Shown: piece after piece, positions 7,589 through 16,135 of the stretch | How positions within the stretch are numbered: position 1 is the stretch's first letter | Layout of the letters: every line of letters starts with the position of its first letter | Assembly (NCBI GenBank): GCA_024213275.1 | Contig: JANAVG010000029.1 | Coordinates: forward strand, 1-35,036 | From: Rossellomorea sp. BNER | GTDB lineage: Bacteria; Bacillota; Bacilli; Bacillales; Bacillaceae_B | DNA length: 35,036 bases | Reading direction: 5' to 3' | The notes under the pieces: model-generated | The model's database searches: none | The model's input: the letters and a program-made list of their open reading frames with translations, nothing else | What the model was told of the DNA's origin: nothing | Program-made: the position numbers and the translations under genes

Positions 7589-9391
7589 ATGTGTGGTATT
7601 GTAGGATATATTGGAACTTTAGATACAAAAGAAATCTTATTAAAAGGCTTAGAGAAGCTTGAATATAGAGGATACGACTCAGCAGGAATTGCAATTCAAA
7701 ATGATGAAGGAATTCATGTCTTTAAAGAAAAAGGACGTATCGCCGACTTACGTAATGCTGTCGACGATAATGTTCTTGGTCATACAGGAATCGGACATAC
7801 TCGTTGGGCTACCCATGGTGCACCAAGTCATGTGAATGCCCATCCTCATCAAAGCACTTCTGGTCGTTTTACAATTGTTCATAATGGAGTTATTGAAAAC
7901 TATTTGCAAATCAAACGTGAATATTTGCAAGATGTAAACTTTAAGAGTGATACAGATACTGAGATCATCATTCAGCTTATTGAAAAGCTAGTCAATGATG
8001 GAAATCTAGTAGAAGAAGCGTTTCGCCAAGCGCTTAAACTCCTTAAAGGTTCATATGCGATCGCTCTATTGGATGCAGAAAACGATGAAACGATTTTTGT
8101 AGCGAAGAACAAAAGCCCACTACTAGTTGGTTTAGGAGAAGACTTCAATGTGGTTGCAAGTGATGCAATGGCAATGCTGCAAGTAACGGACCAGTATGTG
8201 GAATTAATGGATAAAGAAACCGTGATCGTGACTAAAGAAAAAGTAACGATCAAAAATCTAGACGGTGAAGTAGTGACGCGTGATCCTTACACAGCTGAAT
8301 TAGATGCTAGTGATATTGAAAAAGGAACATACCCTCACTACATGCTAAAAGAAATCGACGAGCAACCACTAGTGACACGTAAGATTATCCAAGCGTATCA
8401 AAACGATCACAATGAGTTAACGATTGATGCTGACATTATTCAAGCGGTTAATGATACAGATCGTATTTATATCATTGCTTGCGGTACGAGTTACCATGCA
8501 GGTCTTGTTGGAAAGCAATTCATCGAGAATATGGCAGGTATTCCAGTAGAAGTTCATGTTGCTAGTGAGTTTAGCTATAACATGCCGCTTCTTTCTGAAA
8601 AACCATTATTCATCTTCATTTCACAAAGTGGAGAGACGGCTGATAGTCGTTCAGTACTGGTTCAAATAAAAGAGCTTGGCCATCGTTCTTTAACGATTAC
8701 AAACGTTCAAGGTTCAACCCTTTCTCGTGAAGCGGACTACACATTACTGTTACACGCAGGTCCAGAAATTGCCGTAGCTTCAACAAAAGCATACACTGCT
8801 CAATTAGCAGTTCTAGCAATCTTTGCAAATGTAATAGCTGCTTCAAAAGGTAAAGAGCTTGGCTTTGACCTTGTACAAGAGCTTGGTATTGTAGCGACAA
8901 GCATGGAAGCCCTTTGCGATTCAAAAGAAGAGTTTGAAGGCATTGCTCGTGAATATTTAGCTACGACACGCAACTGTTTCTTTATCGGACGTTCTCTTGA
9001 TTATTATGTAGGCTTAGAAGGAGCTCTTAAATTAAAAGAGATCTCTTACATTCAAGCAGAAGGCTTCGCTGGAGGAGAATTAAAGCACGGAACGATTGCT
9101 TTAATTGAAGAAGGTACACCAGTCGTTGCATTAGCCACACAAGAAAGCGTCAACCTAAGCATTCGTGGAAACGTTAAGGAAGTAGCAGCACGTGGAGCAA
9201 ACCCTTGCATTATTTCCATGAAAGGTCTTGAAGAAGAAGACGATCGTTTCGTACTTCCAGAAGTAAACGAAATGTTAACACCTCTTATCTCTGTCATACC
9301 GTTACAACTGATTTCCTACTACGCAGCTCTACACCGCGATTGTGATGTAGATAAGCCGCGTAACTTGGCTAAGTCGGTTACGGTTGAGTAA
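7589..9391 (+). CDS. glmS: Glutamine-fructose-6-phosphate aminotransferase GlmS
   Basis: A 600-residue enzyme that makes glucosamine-6-P from fructose-6-P and glutamine, the first step to UDP-GlcNAc. The start is the ATG at 7589 behind GGGGAGGAA, giving MCGIVGYIG with Cys2 as the N-terminal nucleophile of the glutaminase domain. An upstream in-frame ATG at 7478 lies inside the ribozyme and is not used. Two SIS domains follow (CGTSYHAG, SQSGETADS, ASTKAYTAQ), ending in the conserved KSVTVE. Expression is controlled by the ribozyme in its leader. The product feeds GlmM encoded just upstream. Confidence 0.98.
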   Translation: MCGIVGYIGTLDTKEILLKGLEKLEYRGYDSAGIAIQNDEGIHVFKEKGRIADLRNAVDDNVLGHTGIGHTRWATHGAPSHVNAHPHQSTSGRFTIVHNGVIENYLQIKREYLQDVNFKSDTDTEIIIQLIEKLVNDGNLVEEAFRQALKLLKGSYAIALLDAENDETIFVAKNKSPLLVGLGEDFNVVASDAMAMLQVTDQYVELMDKETVIVTKEKVTIKNLDGEVVTRDPYTAELDASDIEKGTYPHYMLKEIDEQPLVTRKIIQAYQNDHNELTIDADIIQAVNDTDRIYIIACGTSYHAGLVGKQFIENMAGIPVEVHVASEFSYNMPLLSEKPLFIFISQSGETADSRSVLVQIKELGHRSLTITNVQGSTLSREADYTLLLHAGPEIAVASTKAYTAQLAVLAIFANVIAASKGKELGFDLVQELGIVATSMEALCDSKEEFEGIAREYLATTRNCFFIGRSLDYYVGLEGALKLKEISYIQAEGFAGGELKHGTIALIEEGTPVVALATQESVNLSIRGNVKEVAARGANPCIISMKGLEEEDDRFVLPEVNEMLTPLISVIPLQLISYYAALHRDCDVDKPRNLAKSVTVE

Positions 9392-9479
9392 TTTGTTAGA
9401 ATGGAAAGTTGCTTTTGTTGTTTTAAAATAAAGTTCGTTAATTTATAAAACAGATTGATAATTTAAAACAATGTTTGAT

Positions 9480-9510
9480 AAAACCCTGTATTAATATAGG
9501 GTTTTTTTTT
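9480..9510 (+). terminator. glmS terminator
   Basis: AACCCTGTATTAATATAGGGTT forms a hairpin with an AACCCT/AGGGTT base, followed by a run of T to 9510. It is a standard intrinsic terminator about 90 bp behind glmS. Confidence 0.85.
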
Positions 9511-9532
9511 GACCCTTAAACTTCAGCTGTAT

Positions 9533-9564
9533 TGTTCAATTAAAGGGCCAGATTCTTGAATAAG
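9533..9564. repeat. Short ATTAAAGGGC hairpin element, copy 1
   Basis: TGTTCAATTAAAGGGCCAGA followed by TTCTTGAATAAG. A conserved AATTAAAGGG(C) core sits between weakly complementary flanks (TTCAA with TTGAA). Related copies are at 11721 and 12942. Confidence 0.6.
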
Positions 9565-9748
9565 AAATTGTTAAATATTTTAAATTTAGAAATAATTTTT
9601 ATTAAGTAAACGGGAGTATAATTAAAGGCTCCTTATTTTATTCTTTATTTAAGAATGGCTATTTTGTGACAACTGAGATAATTTACAGGTGATTTCCAAT
9701 TTGTAATTGAAAAAGTAAGTATTAGAAATTAGTAAGTGGGGTGTTCAT

Positions 9749-10993
9749 ATTAATCAACCAAGCTCAGCCCTAAAAAGGAATTCTTATTTATTACTGTTTG
9801 GATTGGGTATATCAACCTTAGGAGACTTTATTTATCTCGTTGCCATTAACGTTTTAGTTCTAAAGCTAACGGGCTCTGCTACTGCGGTAGCTGGTTTATG
9901 GATTATAGGTCCTATTGCTTCGATGATAACAAAGTTTTGGTCTGGAAGTTTAATAGACCGTTTAAACATTCGAAGGATAATGATTGGAACAGACATCATT
10001 CGTGCAACTTTAGTAGCGATAATTCCTTTCTTAAGTTCTATTTGGCTTATTTATGGTTGCTTGTTCTTTCTATCCATTTCAAAAGCCTTTTTTGAACCAG
10101 CTGCAATTACCTATATAACAAGTATTGTTCCAAATAAAGGGAGAAAGCAATTTAACTCTTTTAGAAGTTTGATATCTTCAGGTGCCTTTTTAATCGGTCC
10201 TGCTATTTCTGGAGTTTTACTCCTCATTACCTCAGTTAATATTTCTATTTGGATAAATGCTTTTTCTTTTGTTGTTTCAGCCATTATGTTGTATTTATTA
10301 CCAAACGTTAATACTGAGGATAGTGATAAAACTGTACGTAACATAAATGTGGAAATGTTAAGAAATGATTGGAAAGAAGTATTTTTATTCAGTCGCAACA
10401 ATAATTTCATAGTGAAAGTGTACTTCTTAGCTCAATTTTTTATGATTGTTGCACTTGGAATGGATGCTCAAGAGGTTGTCTTCACTCAAAAGGTCTTAAA
10501 TTTATCCGAGACAGAATATGGCTTACTAATTAGCTTAACGGGGGTTGGTTCTATATTAGGAGCAACTACTGTTTCTCTGGTATCTAAAAGATTGTCTATA
10601 AAAGCTCTCATCTGTCTTGGTTACTCTATGGTATCGGTAGGTTATCTTGTGTATGCTTTCTCTTTTTCTTTTTGGACAGTTGCGATAGGGTTTATGATAT
10701 TAGGTTTTTTTAACTCATTTTCAGGAACCGGATTTATGACTTTTTATCAAAACAACGTCCCGATTAAGATGATGGGGAGGATTTCTAGCATTTACGGTAT
10801 TTTTCAAAGCTTTCTTCAAATCATCTTTATATTGTTGATTGGTTTTACGGGAGACATAATTCCAGTTAGATACAGTATTATTGCTGCCTCGACATTAATG
10901 CTAATGATAAGTATTTTGCAAATAAGGTTAGTCCTTATGCCAAATAAAACGGGCTATTTCTTAGAAGAAAAAGAACTGCAAAGCACCTCTTAA
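9749..10993 (+). CDS. MFS transporter (probable drug exporter), ATT start
   Basis: A 12-segment major facilitator of about 414 residues. The loop between segments 2 and 3 carries the cytoplasmic signature (GSLIDRLNIRRIMIGTD). The first usual start codon, TTG 9803, has no ribosome site and would remove much of the first membrane segment. The open frame upstream reads NQPSSALKRNSYLLLFGLG, and GTGGGG sits 7 bases before an in-frame ATT at 9749, so I propose ATT initiation. The closest match from memory is the proton-driven multidrug/macrolide-efflux-like MFS group, but the substrate is unknown. It is a single-gene unit with a terminator behind it. Confidence 0.8.
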   Translation: MNQPSSALKRNSYLLLFGLGISTLGDFIYLVAINVLVLKLTGSATAVAGLWIIGPIASMITKFWSGSLIDRLNIRRIMIGTDIIRATLVAIIPFLSSIWLIYGCLFFLSISKAFFEPAAITYITSIVPNKGRKQFNSFRSLISSGAFLIGPAISGVLLLITSVNISIWINAFSFVVSAIMLYLLPNVNTEDSDKTVRNINVEMLRNDWKEVFLFSRNNNFIVKVYFLAQFFMIVALGMDAQEVVFTQKVLNLSETEYGLLISLTGVGSILGATTVSLVSKRLSIKALICLGYSMVSVGYLVYAFSFSFWTVAIGFMILGFFNSFSGTGFMTFYQNNVPIKMMGRISSIYGIFQSFLQIIFILLIGFTGDIIPVRYSIIAASTLMLMISILQIRLVLMPNKTGYFLEEKELQSTS

Positions 10994-11038
10994 GTTTGAA
11001 AACGATGTTCCACAATCGGGCTCAAGAATTGAACAACG

Positions 11039-11068
11039 ATGGACTGTTTTTAGCAGTCTATTTTTCTT
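11039..11068 (+). terminator. Terminator behind the MFS gene
   Basis: GACTG (11042-11046) pairs with CAGTC (11054-11058), followed by TATTTTTCTT. The stem is short but correctly placed. Confidence 0.55.
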
Positions 11069-11120
11069 GGTCTTTAATCAGTTATAGGGCAGGATAGTTT
11101 AACAAGGATATTGAAATTTT

Positions 11121-11129
11121 TGGTATAAT
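11121..11129 (+). promoter_or_regulatory. Extended -10 promoter of the lipoprotein gene
   Basis: TGGTATAAT at 11121-11129, 40 bp before the ATG. No good -35 box is present at 17 bp, which is typical of extended -10 promoters. Confidence 0.5.
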
Positions 11130-11168
11130 TACACCGTTGGAAAATGGAGAATTTAGGGGGATAATTTT

Positions 11169-11669
11169 ATGAAAAGAATTCCGTTGATATTTATTTTATT
11201 TAGTATGTTATTTGTTATGGCAGCTTGTACATCGGATGAAACAGTTAAAAAAGAAATTGTTTTACCTGAAGATATTCCTGATTTTGTTCAAGTAAGTGAT
11301 TTTAAAACAATCGATTGGGAAAAGAAAGCAGTTGAGTTTGGTGATAGAGATATTATTGGAAACGAAAATAAATCAGGTGTTATTGGTGCAAATATGCCAA
11401 GTTTAAAAGTTCAAAAGTGGATGTGGCATCTTTGGGGAGTTGAAGATCTAGAAAACAAGAAATTAACGGTTGTTGGTTTTCATAAAGAAACAGAAACTGT
11501 CCATCAGATTTTAATAGATGGTTGGACTAAGGGACTTGGTGGACCAAACAATGGTGCAGATGCACATATGCCTTCTAATGTGAAAATACCAAAGTCAGGA
11601 GAGTGGGCAATATTACTTTATACCGATGATAAATTATTCGATATATTGGTTTATGAAATAAATGAATAG
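11169..11669 (+). CDS. Secreted lipoprotein of unknown function
   Basis: A 166-residue protein with a lipoprotein signal peptide: positive MKRIP start, hydrophobic stretch LIFILFSMLFV, and lipobox VMAAC with Cys20 as the lipidated residue. The mature part contains WMWHLWGVEDLENKKLTVVGFHKET and an acidic N-terminal region. The MWHxWG phrase resembles a group of small Bacillus lipoproteins (DUF4871-like, from memory and not certain). It would be anchored to the outer face of the membrane. TTTAGGGGG gives a good ribosome site. It has its own promoter, so no operon partner suggests a role. Confidence 0.8.
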   Translation: MKRIPLIFILFSMLFVMAACTSDETVKKEIVLPEDIPDFVQVSDFKTIDWEKKAVEFGDRDIIGNENKSGVIGANMPSLKVQKWMWHLWGVEDLENKKLTVVGFHKETETVHQILIDGWTKGLGGPNNGADAHMPSNVKIPKSGEWAILLYTDDKLFDILVYEINE

Positions 11670-12091
11670 TTTACAAGATACTTCTTCTTCAACTAAACCA
11701 GCTAATATTTAAACTCAAGTGTTATTCCATTAAAGGGCGCTATAATTTAATAAAAAGAGAGCACATATTACTCCAAGAACTAGCAACTATCGCTTGAGTG
11801 GCAATCTATCCAGTTAATGAAAAATCATAAATAATAAGTTCCTATAAAATATTGAAGTCGATACCTTCCGATTAACACTATGAATTTTCATTTCTTAAGG
11901 TCTAAATGGTGTTAAATTCCAATTCGAAATAAGATAGGTACTTTTCAATCTTTATTATCCATTATTTAGGTAAAGTTATACTGCGGCGCACGGATGTTGG
12001 TTTTACCCTAATATGTAATCTGCTTTTTTTCGTAATCTGAATCCCTGTTAACCCTGGGTTGATGTAAAAGGTCTTCTGGCAAAGTGGTTGG
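11670..12091. other. AT-rich intergenic stretch with a short repeat
   Basis: This stretch holds the ATTAAAGGGCGC element at 11721-11754. I found no reading frame with a ribosome site on either strand. The transcripts from either side are convergent here, yet no strong terminator is visible. Confidence 0.4.
11721..11754. repeat. Short ATTAAAGGGCGC hairpin element, copy 2
   Basis: GTTATTCCATTAAAGGGCGC followed by TATAATTTAATAAA. The TTATT/AATAA flanks can pair around the conserved core. See copies at 9533 and 12942. Confidence 0.6.
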
Positions 12092-12703
12092 TTACTCTAA
12101 ATGCTTAGGTGGAGGTATAACATGCTCATTCCTTTTTACCTCTGAAAAAATAGAATGATTATCTGTTTCTTTGGTGATATCTGGGGGCTGTTGACCCGCA
12201 GGAAATTTATGATGAATATAATCTAATATAAACTTAATATCTTCTTTAGTGGCATATTGGGCATAATCTTTTAGCACATACCCTAATTGTCCACTAGGTT
12301 CGATGGTTGCTGTTTTCACATCACTAATTTTAGAGATGCTATCTTGACGTAACCGCATTTCTAATTGGTCAACGGTGATACGCAGTTTTTTTAGATTCTT
12401 TTCAATGATTTCTCCATTCTCTATAACATCTATTCCTTTTCCGGTTATGAAGGTTTCGAACCTATCAAATTTGATCTGCAAGCGTTCTATTGTTATTAAG
12501 ACTAATACTAGTAATAATACGATTAAAAAGGTTATCCAAATGTTTTTTTCGGTTACTGGCTGAATGATTAAATTCCCTAAAGATATCATGAGGACTGTTT
12601 GTGCAACTGTCAACTGAGAAATGGATTTTCTTCCAGCTAATCGCAAAATGAGAAACCCAACAATCACAATAAGTACCGCTTTCCAAATCCAATCTAAATC
12701 CAT
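12092..12703 (-). CDS. DUF421-family membrane protein (YetF/YrbG-like)
   Basis: A 203-residue protein with three N-terminal membrane segments (about 6-20, 33-50 and 55-75), followed by a cytoplasmic domain. The family signature GRKSISQLTVAQTVLMISLGN lies between segments 1 and 2, and the soluble part includes ENGEIIEKNLKKLRITVDQLEMRLRQ, typical of DUF421 proteins. No biochemical role is established that I can name. The start ATG at 12703 is preceded by AGGAGG on the minus strand. It is monocistronic, and the C-terminus (KRNEHVIPPPKHLE) is ordinary for the family. Confidence 0.88.
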   Translation of the reverse strand: MDLDWIWKAVLIVIVGFLILRLAGRKSISQLTVAQTVLMISLGNLIIQPVTEKNIWITFLIVLLLVLVLITIERLQIKFDRFETFITGKGIDVIENGEIIEKNLKKLRITVDQLEMRLRQDSISKISDVKTATIEPSGQLGYVLKDYAQYATKEDIKFILDYIHHKFPAGQQPPDITKETDNHSIFSEVKRNEHVIPPPKHLE

Positions 12704-12941
12704 GACAAGTGCCTCCTAATGTAATTTCCTACTAACTAGCGTAACAAATAAATGACAATTTATTCAAATGGAAGCATGTTGAGGTTACTTTACACAATTC
12801 GATCTAAGCAAAAAAAATTTATACCATTGGAGAGACTAAAATTAGCAAAAAGGTATAACTATGGAAGGGCGACTATCAATACTTGCCTAAAGAGTTTAGC
12901 CAAGTTGTTGCGCCGATACTTTCATTGAATAGTAAATTCAA

Positions 12942-12976
12942 AGTTACTCCATTAAAGGGCGCGATTGTTGAGCAAC
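12942..12976. repeat. Short ATTAAAGGGCGC hairpin element, copy 3
   Basis: AGTTACTCCATTAAAGGGCG followed by CGATTGTTGAGCAAC. The arms GTTACTC and GAGCAAC pair with one mismatch around the conserved core. It is the best-formed hairpin of the three copies. Confidence 0.6.
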
Positions 12977-13054
12977 ACAGGCAGAAAATAATCAAACTTT
13001 TTTATAAAACCGAAACTTAAATTTGATAGAAAAGAATCCAGTAATTGCCTATTA

Positions 13055-13192
13055 TTAAAATAAAACATTGAGATAAGCGTCGTTTACAAGATTGTAATAC
13101 CGAACCCATACAAAGACCGTAAAGGCGATCACGACTCCATTTGCTGCAAGGGTCCAGGAAAGGTATTTTTTTCTCTTCGGTTTGTTCCCCAC
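13055..13192 (-). CDS. Possible small membrane protein or remnant (45 aa)
   Basis: A minus-strand frame starting with GTG at 13192 encodes 45 residues: a basic start (GNKPKRKKY), one hydrophobic segment (TLAANGVVIAFTVFVWV) and a polar tail ending NVLF. Composition is protein-like, but no ribosome site precedes the GTG, and the open frame continues upstream for 11 more codons without an ATG. It may be the end of a decayed gene. I do not recognise it. Confidence 0.3.
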   Translation of the reverse strand: MGNKPKRKKYLSWTLAANGVVIAFTVFVWVRYYNLVNDAYLNVLF

Positions 13193-13221
13193 CCATTTTT
13201 CACTGAACAGGAGATAGTAAG

Positions 13222-13272
13222 ATGCTCAATTGTAAAAGAGTGTTATTGTCCGTGGCAATGAAAAAACGTTGA
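13222..13272 (+). CDS. Very short frame with ribosome site (16 aa)
   Basis: AGGAG at 13209-13213 lies 8 bases before an ATG; the frame encodes MLNCKRVLLSVAMKKR. It is upstream of the HTH-TPR regulator on the same strand, where a signalling peptide could be encoded, but it lacks a clear secretion signal. It may be chance. Confidence 0.2.
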   Translation: MLNCKRVLLSVAMKKR

Positions 13273-13419
13273 AGTAGGAAAGAAGAGTAAAGAGGGAAAC
13301 GGTTTAGAGCCGCAAGGATTTGATCGGAGTGAATGAAAATAAAAAAATATATTTTAACCGTTTGCAACAAAAAAGATGGTTTTTTCCCTAAATAGTAGAC
13401 AACACCCTCCTATAGACTA

Positions 13420-13448
13420 TTCCAAACTTTATGCTTGGTCTTTATACT
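13420..13448 (+). promoter_or_regulatory. Promoter of the HTH-TPR regulator
   Basis: TTCCAA (13420-13425), 17 bp, TATACT (13443-13448), ending 20 bp before the start codon. AATAGT/ACTATT arms (about 13391-13420) flank the region just upstream and might be an operator. Confidence 0.5.
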
Positions 13449-13468
13449 ATCAATAGGAGGGGACATAG

Positions 13469-14713
13469 ATGATCGAGGGGAGAATTCTAAAATATTACAG
13501 AGAAAAAAAGGGCTACACACAGCAACAGCTTGCAAATGGGGTTTGTTCAATCACCCATTTAAGTAAAATTGAGCGAGGCTTAACAGAATACTCTAAAGAG
13601 ATTACTACTATTCTTTCAAAAAAATTAAATATAAATATTCAGGATGAAGTAAGGAAATTCAAAAGCCTTGAAGGCGAATTTCAAGAATGGAAACGGGCTA
13701 TTGTGATGTTAGATACTGAAGCAATGAACATAAAAAAAGCTGCACTTGACGCTAAAGAATTAAAGGATATTCCAGACTTTCAGGTACAATATTCACTTCT
13801 TTTAGCCCGTTATTATCTCGTTCATTATGAAATTGAAAAATGTCAGCAAATAGTAGAAAAGATTAAGAAACTAGACATCAATTTATCACCTTATGAGAGA
13901 AACCTTTACAAGCATGTTCAGGGAATCTATTACTTCAGTATCGGGAGCTACAAAAAGTCTATTGAAGTCCTAAAGGAAATCGATTCTAGTTACTCTAGCG
14001 AAGAGTATTACTACCATTTGGCTATTTCTTATCATGCCGTTTATGACAACATTTTAGCTTTCTATTACGCTAAAAAAGCGCTACGCTATTTTCAAGAAAC
14101 TTTAAATTTCACTCGTATACTAGATACAGAAACACTTATCATCCTTAAACTGAATGAACAATCACAATATAGCCTAGAAGCAACTCGTTACTATTATTCT
14201 AACTTAATTCAGTCTGCTAAAAAGATTCAATCTGTAGATCGATTAACCAAGCTTTATTATAATTTCGGGCAAGAGCTTTTTAGAAGAAAACATTATGAAG
14301 AAGCAAAAGAGTATATTGAGGCAGGATTGACCTTAATGACAGAAGAGTCTTTCTACTATTTAATCATGTTAGAATTATACATTTCCATTTGTTATAAAGG
14401 AAACTTAAAATCGAAAGAAAGCCTATTGTCCAATGCTAAAAATGGTCTACACCTTGCCCAAAAACGAAACGACCCCATTTCTTTATTGTTTAATCTACAT
14501 GTACTTTTACTGAAGGGGAAGGAAGCTTCCTATTATGAGTATGTTGAAAGTGAAGTGCTTCCTCATTTCATTAAGACCGGAAACGAGGTTTTAATCCAGC
14601 ACTTTGAAGTGAAGCTATTTCGGTATTACATAAAATCCGAACAAAACGAAAAAGCATTGGCTCTCGCAAAAAGAAAAATGCTTGCTGAGTTGAGCTATTA
14701 TGAGATGGATTAA
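13469..14713 (+). CDS. HTH-TPR transcriptional regulator (RNPP-like)
   Basis: A 414-residue protein with an N-terminal XRE-type helix-turn-helix (YREKKGYTQQQLANGVCSIT HLSKIERG split over about residues 10-38), then an all-helical region with repeated A-Y-Y and L-Y-Y patterns typical of degenerate TPR repeats (about 70-410). Architecture and length match RNPP regulators such as NprR and PlcR, which bind a re-imported peptide in the TPR groove. That it senses a peptide is inferred. AGGAGGGG precedes the ATG. It is convergent with the monooxygenase gene. A 16-codon frame overlaps its 3' end. Confidence 0.75.
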   Translation: MIEGRILKYYREKKGYTQQQLANGVCSITHLSKIERGLTEYSKEITTILSKKLNINIQDEVRKFKSLEGEFQEWKRAIVMLDTEAMNIKKAALDAKELKDIPDFQVQYSLLLARYYLVHYEIEKCQQIVEKIKKLDINLSPYERNLYKHVQGIYYFSIGSYKKSIEVLKEIDSSYSSEEYYYHLAISYHAVYDNILAFYYAKKALRYFQETLNFTRILDTETLIILKLNEQSQYSLEATRYYYSNLIQSAKKIQSVDRLTKLYYNFGQELFRRKHYEEAKEYIEAGLTLMTEESFYYLIMLELYISICYKGNLKSKESLLSNAKNGLHLAQKRNDPISLLFNLHVLLLKGKEASYYEYVESEVLPHFIKTGNEVLIQHFEVKLFRYYIKSEQNEKALALAKRKMLAELSYYEMD

Positions 14714-14750
14714 CATCGTGAACTCTGACTATATTATTATTATTTTCTGA
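14700..14750 (+). CDS. Candidate short hydrophobic peptide overlapping the regulator end
   Basis: ATG at 14700, in another frame than the regulator and overlapping its last codons, encodes the 16-residue MRWINIVNSDYIIIIF. One basic residue near the start and an acidic-then-hydrophobic end (SDYIIIIF) recall short hydrophobic pheromones of Rgg systems, whose genes lie next to the receptor. There is no strong ribosome site, although coupling to the overlapping gene is possible. Treat as a hypothesis. Confidence 0.2.
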   Translation: MRWINIVNSDYIIIIF

Positions 14751-14785
14751 AGTCGTACACCGAATATTTGACGACTTTCTATTCT
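14750..14785 (+). terminator. Hairpin between convergent genes
   Basis: AAGTCGT (14750-14756) pairs with ACGACTT (14771-14777), followed by TCTATTCT. It is a weak candidate terminator for the regulator transcript. Confidence 0.45.
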
Positions 14786-14810
14786 AAGTTAGGCTTTATA
14801 AGTTATATCG

Positions 14811-16043
14811 TTAAATTCGCTTAAGTGCATCCTTAGCGACTCTATCAGGGTTGGGCTGATTAGCTAAAAGTTTCTGAATCGGTTTGATGGCAGTCTCAAT
14901 GCTGACGATTCTCATCATAACGTCGCGAAGTGCGGCAAGGGTCCCGCTCCGATGGAACATGAGTCCTGCCAGACGACGGGATGTGTTCTGAGCGGCCTCG
15001 ACTCGTGGACGTTGAGCCTTCTCATAAGCTTGCAGTAGAGAGACTACAGTGTCCCGCTGTGCGTGGCGTAGGATACGAGTAAGTACCCATGCTGATTCCA
15101 TCGCCATTCCGGCACCTATGCCTGCCGTTGGTAGAAATCCTGCGGCAGCGTCACCGAGTAATACGGTGCGTCCAATGGCCCAGGTGGGGGCGCGGCAGTC
15201 CTTAAGCGACCAGTAGTAGGGCTCAGTTTCACGGGTAATGGCTTTCAAGGTGCTCTCCAGACGCGGGCTCGTAGTGGTAAGCTTGCGACGTACGTCCGCG
15301 ACGAAGGAGGTCGGTCCGACTTTAGTATCTGCACGGGGGCCTCCGAGGAAGACACCGAGTTCCCCTTTGACCGGGTAAACACCGAGGAAAAAGCCGGCAC
15401 CCCAGAGCTCCTCGCCTAAATCCATATTGGTGTCTTCGGGTGCCCAAACAACCCAGCCACCCCAATTGGTATCTACCACATCGACTGTAGAACCGTCGAG
15501 TACCAGGTCACGGGTGGAAGAGTGGATGCCATCAGCAATGATGACGAGATCAAACTCGAATTGATACGACTCGCCACCGGTCTCGAAGGTCACAGTGGTT
15601 CCGGTAGAAGATTCAGAAAGACCTGTGACTGTCGTGTTGAAACTGACATGACAACCGGCAGAAGTTAGGGTCTCGATCAGCTTGCCGCGAGCAATGCCTC
15701 GATAGTCTCCGAAGCGATTCAGGATACTAGACATCGAGTCTACACGCAACATCCGTCCTGTATGGGCATGGAACCCGTACCGGCCAAGTGGGATACTGTT
15801 CTGTCGATAGTGTTCGCGAACACCAAGGTCTTCGAGTGCCTGATCCACCATCGGCATCAATGCCAACATATAGCCGGGATGGCCCTCATCCTTATTCCGT
15901 TCGATTAACACCGGATGCCGACCATCGCGCCGAAGCATCTGCGCAGCCGTGATACCTGCAACCCCTGCACCGACGATGAGTACCCTAATATTATCTTTCC
16001 GTGCTTGTTCGTATTGTTGGTGGATAGTTGTTGCTTTCAGCAT
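14811..16043 (-). CDS. FAD-dependent monooxygenase (PHBH/TetX-like fold)
   Basis: A 410-residue group A flavoprotein monooxygenase. The Rossmann motif VGAGVAG (24-30) and ERN acid residue bind ADP, a DG-type segment (VIIADGIHSS) is present, and GRTVLLGDAAAGFLP (GD at about 297-298) contacts the FAD ribityl. Related enzymes hydroxylate aromatic compounds or antibiotics (TetX, Rox); the substrate here is unknown. I place the start at the ATG at 16043, preceded by GGAGGGG, instead of an unsupported GTG at 16079. The gene is visibly richer in G+C (over half) than its surroundings, with codons unlike its neighbours, suggesting acquisition. It follows a TetR regulator on the same strand, 92 bp apart. 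Confidence 0.85.
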   Translation of the reverse strand: MLKATTIHQQYEQARKDNIRVLIVGAGVAGITAAQMLRRDGRHPVLIERNKDEGHPGYMLALMPMVDQALEDLGVREHYRQNSIPLGRYGFHAHTGRMLRVDSMSSILNRFGDYRGIARGKLIETLTSAGCHVSFNTTVTGLSESSTGTTVTFETGGESYQFEFDLVIIADGIHSSTRDLVLDGSTVDVVDTNWGGWVVWAPEDTNMDLGEELWGAGFFLGVYPVKGELGVFLGGPRADTKVGPTSFVADVRRKLTTTSPRLESTLKAITRETEPYYWSLKDCRAPTWAIGRTVLLGDAAAGFLPTAGIGAGMAMESAWVLTRILRHAQRDTVVSLLQAYEKAQRPRVEAAQNTSRRLAGLMFHRSGTLAALRDVMMRIVSIETAIKPIQKLLANQPNPDRVAKDALKRI

Positions 16044-16135
16044 GTTACCCCTCCACTTCATTTTCCTATTATTTGACACCTTTGTGCTTCAATTCGCTTA
16101 AGCACCTCCTACAATGATACATGTGTAGTGGTTTA

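Larger units (their letters stand above)
12704..13468. other. Long intergenic region with small frames only
   Basis: Contains the third ATTAAAGGGCGC element (12942-12976), a 45-codon minus-strand frame (13055-13192), two very short + frames with ribosome sites (13222-13272 and 13333-13395), and the promoter of the following regulator. Arms AAACGGTT (13297) and AACCGTTT (13356) form a distant inverted pair. Confidence 0.5.

Noticed and set aside
12036..12066. Terminator of the DUF421 gene at AACCCTGGGTT
   Set aside because: The palindrome is short and no T-run follows in the needed direction.
13333..13395. Listing the 20-codon frame before the HTH-TPR regulator as a separate gene
   Set aside because: It has GGAGTGA at good spacing, but an overlapping GTG frame is equally likely and no family supports it; kept only as a candidate peptide in the findings.
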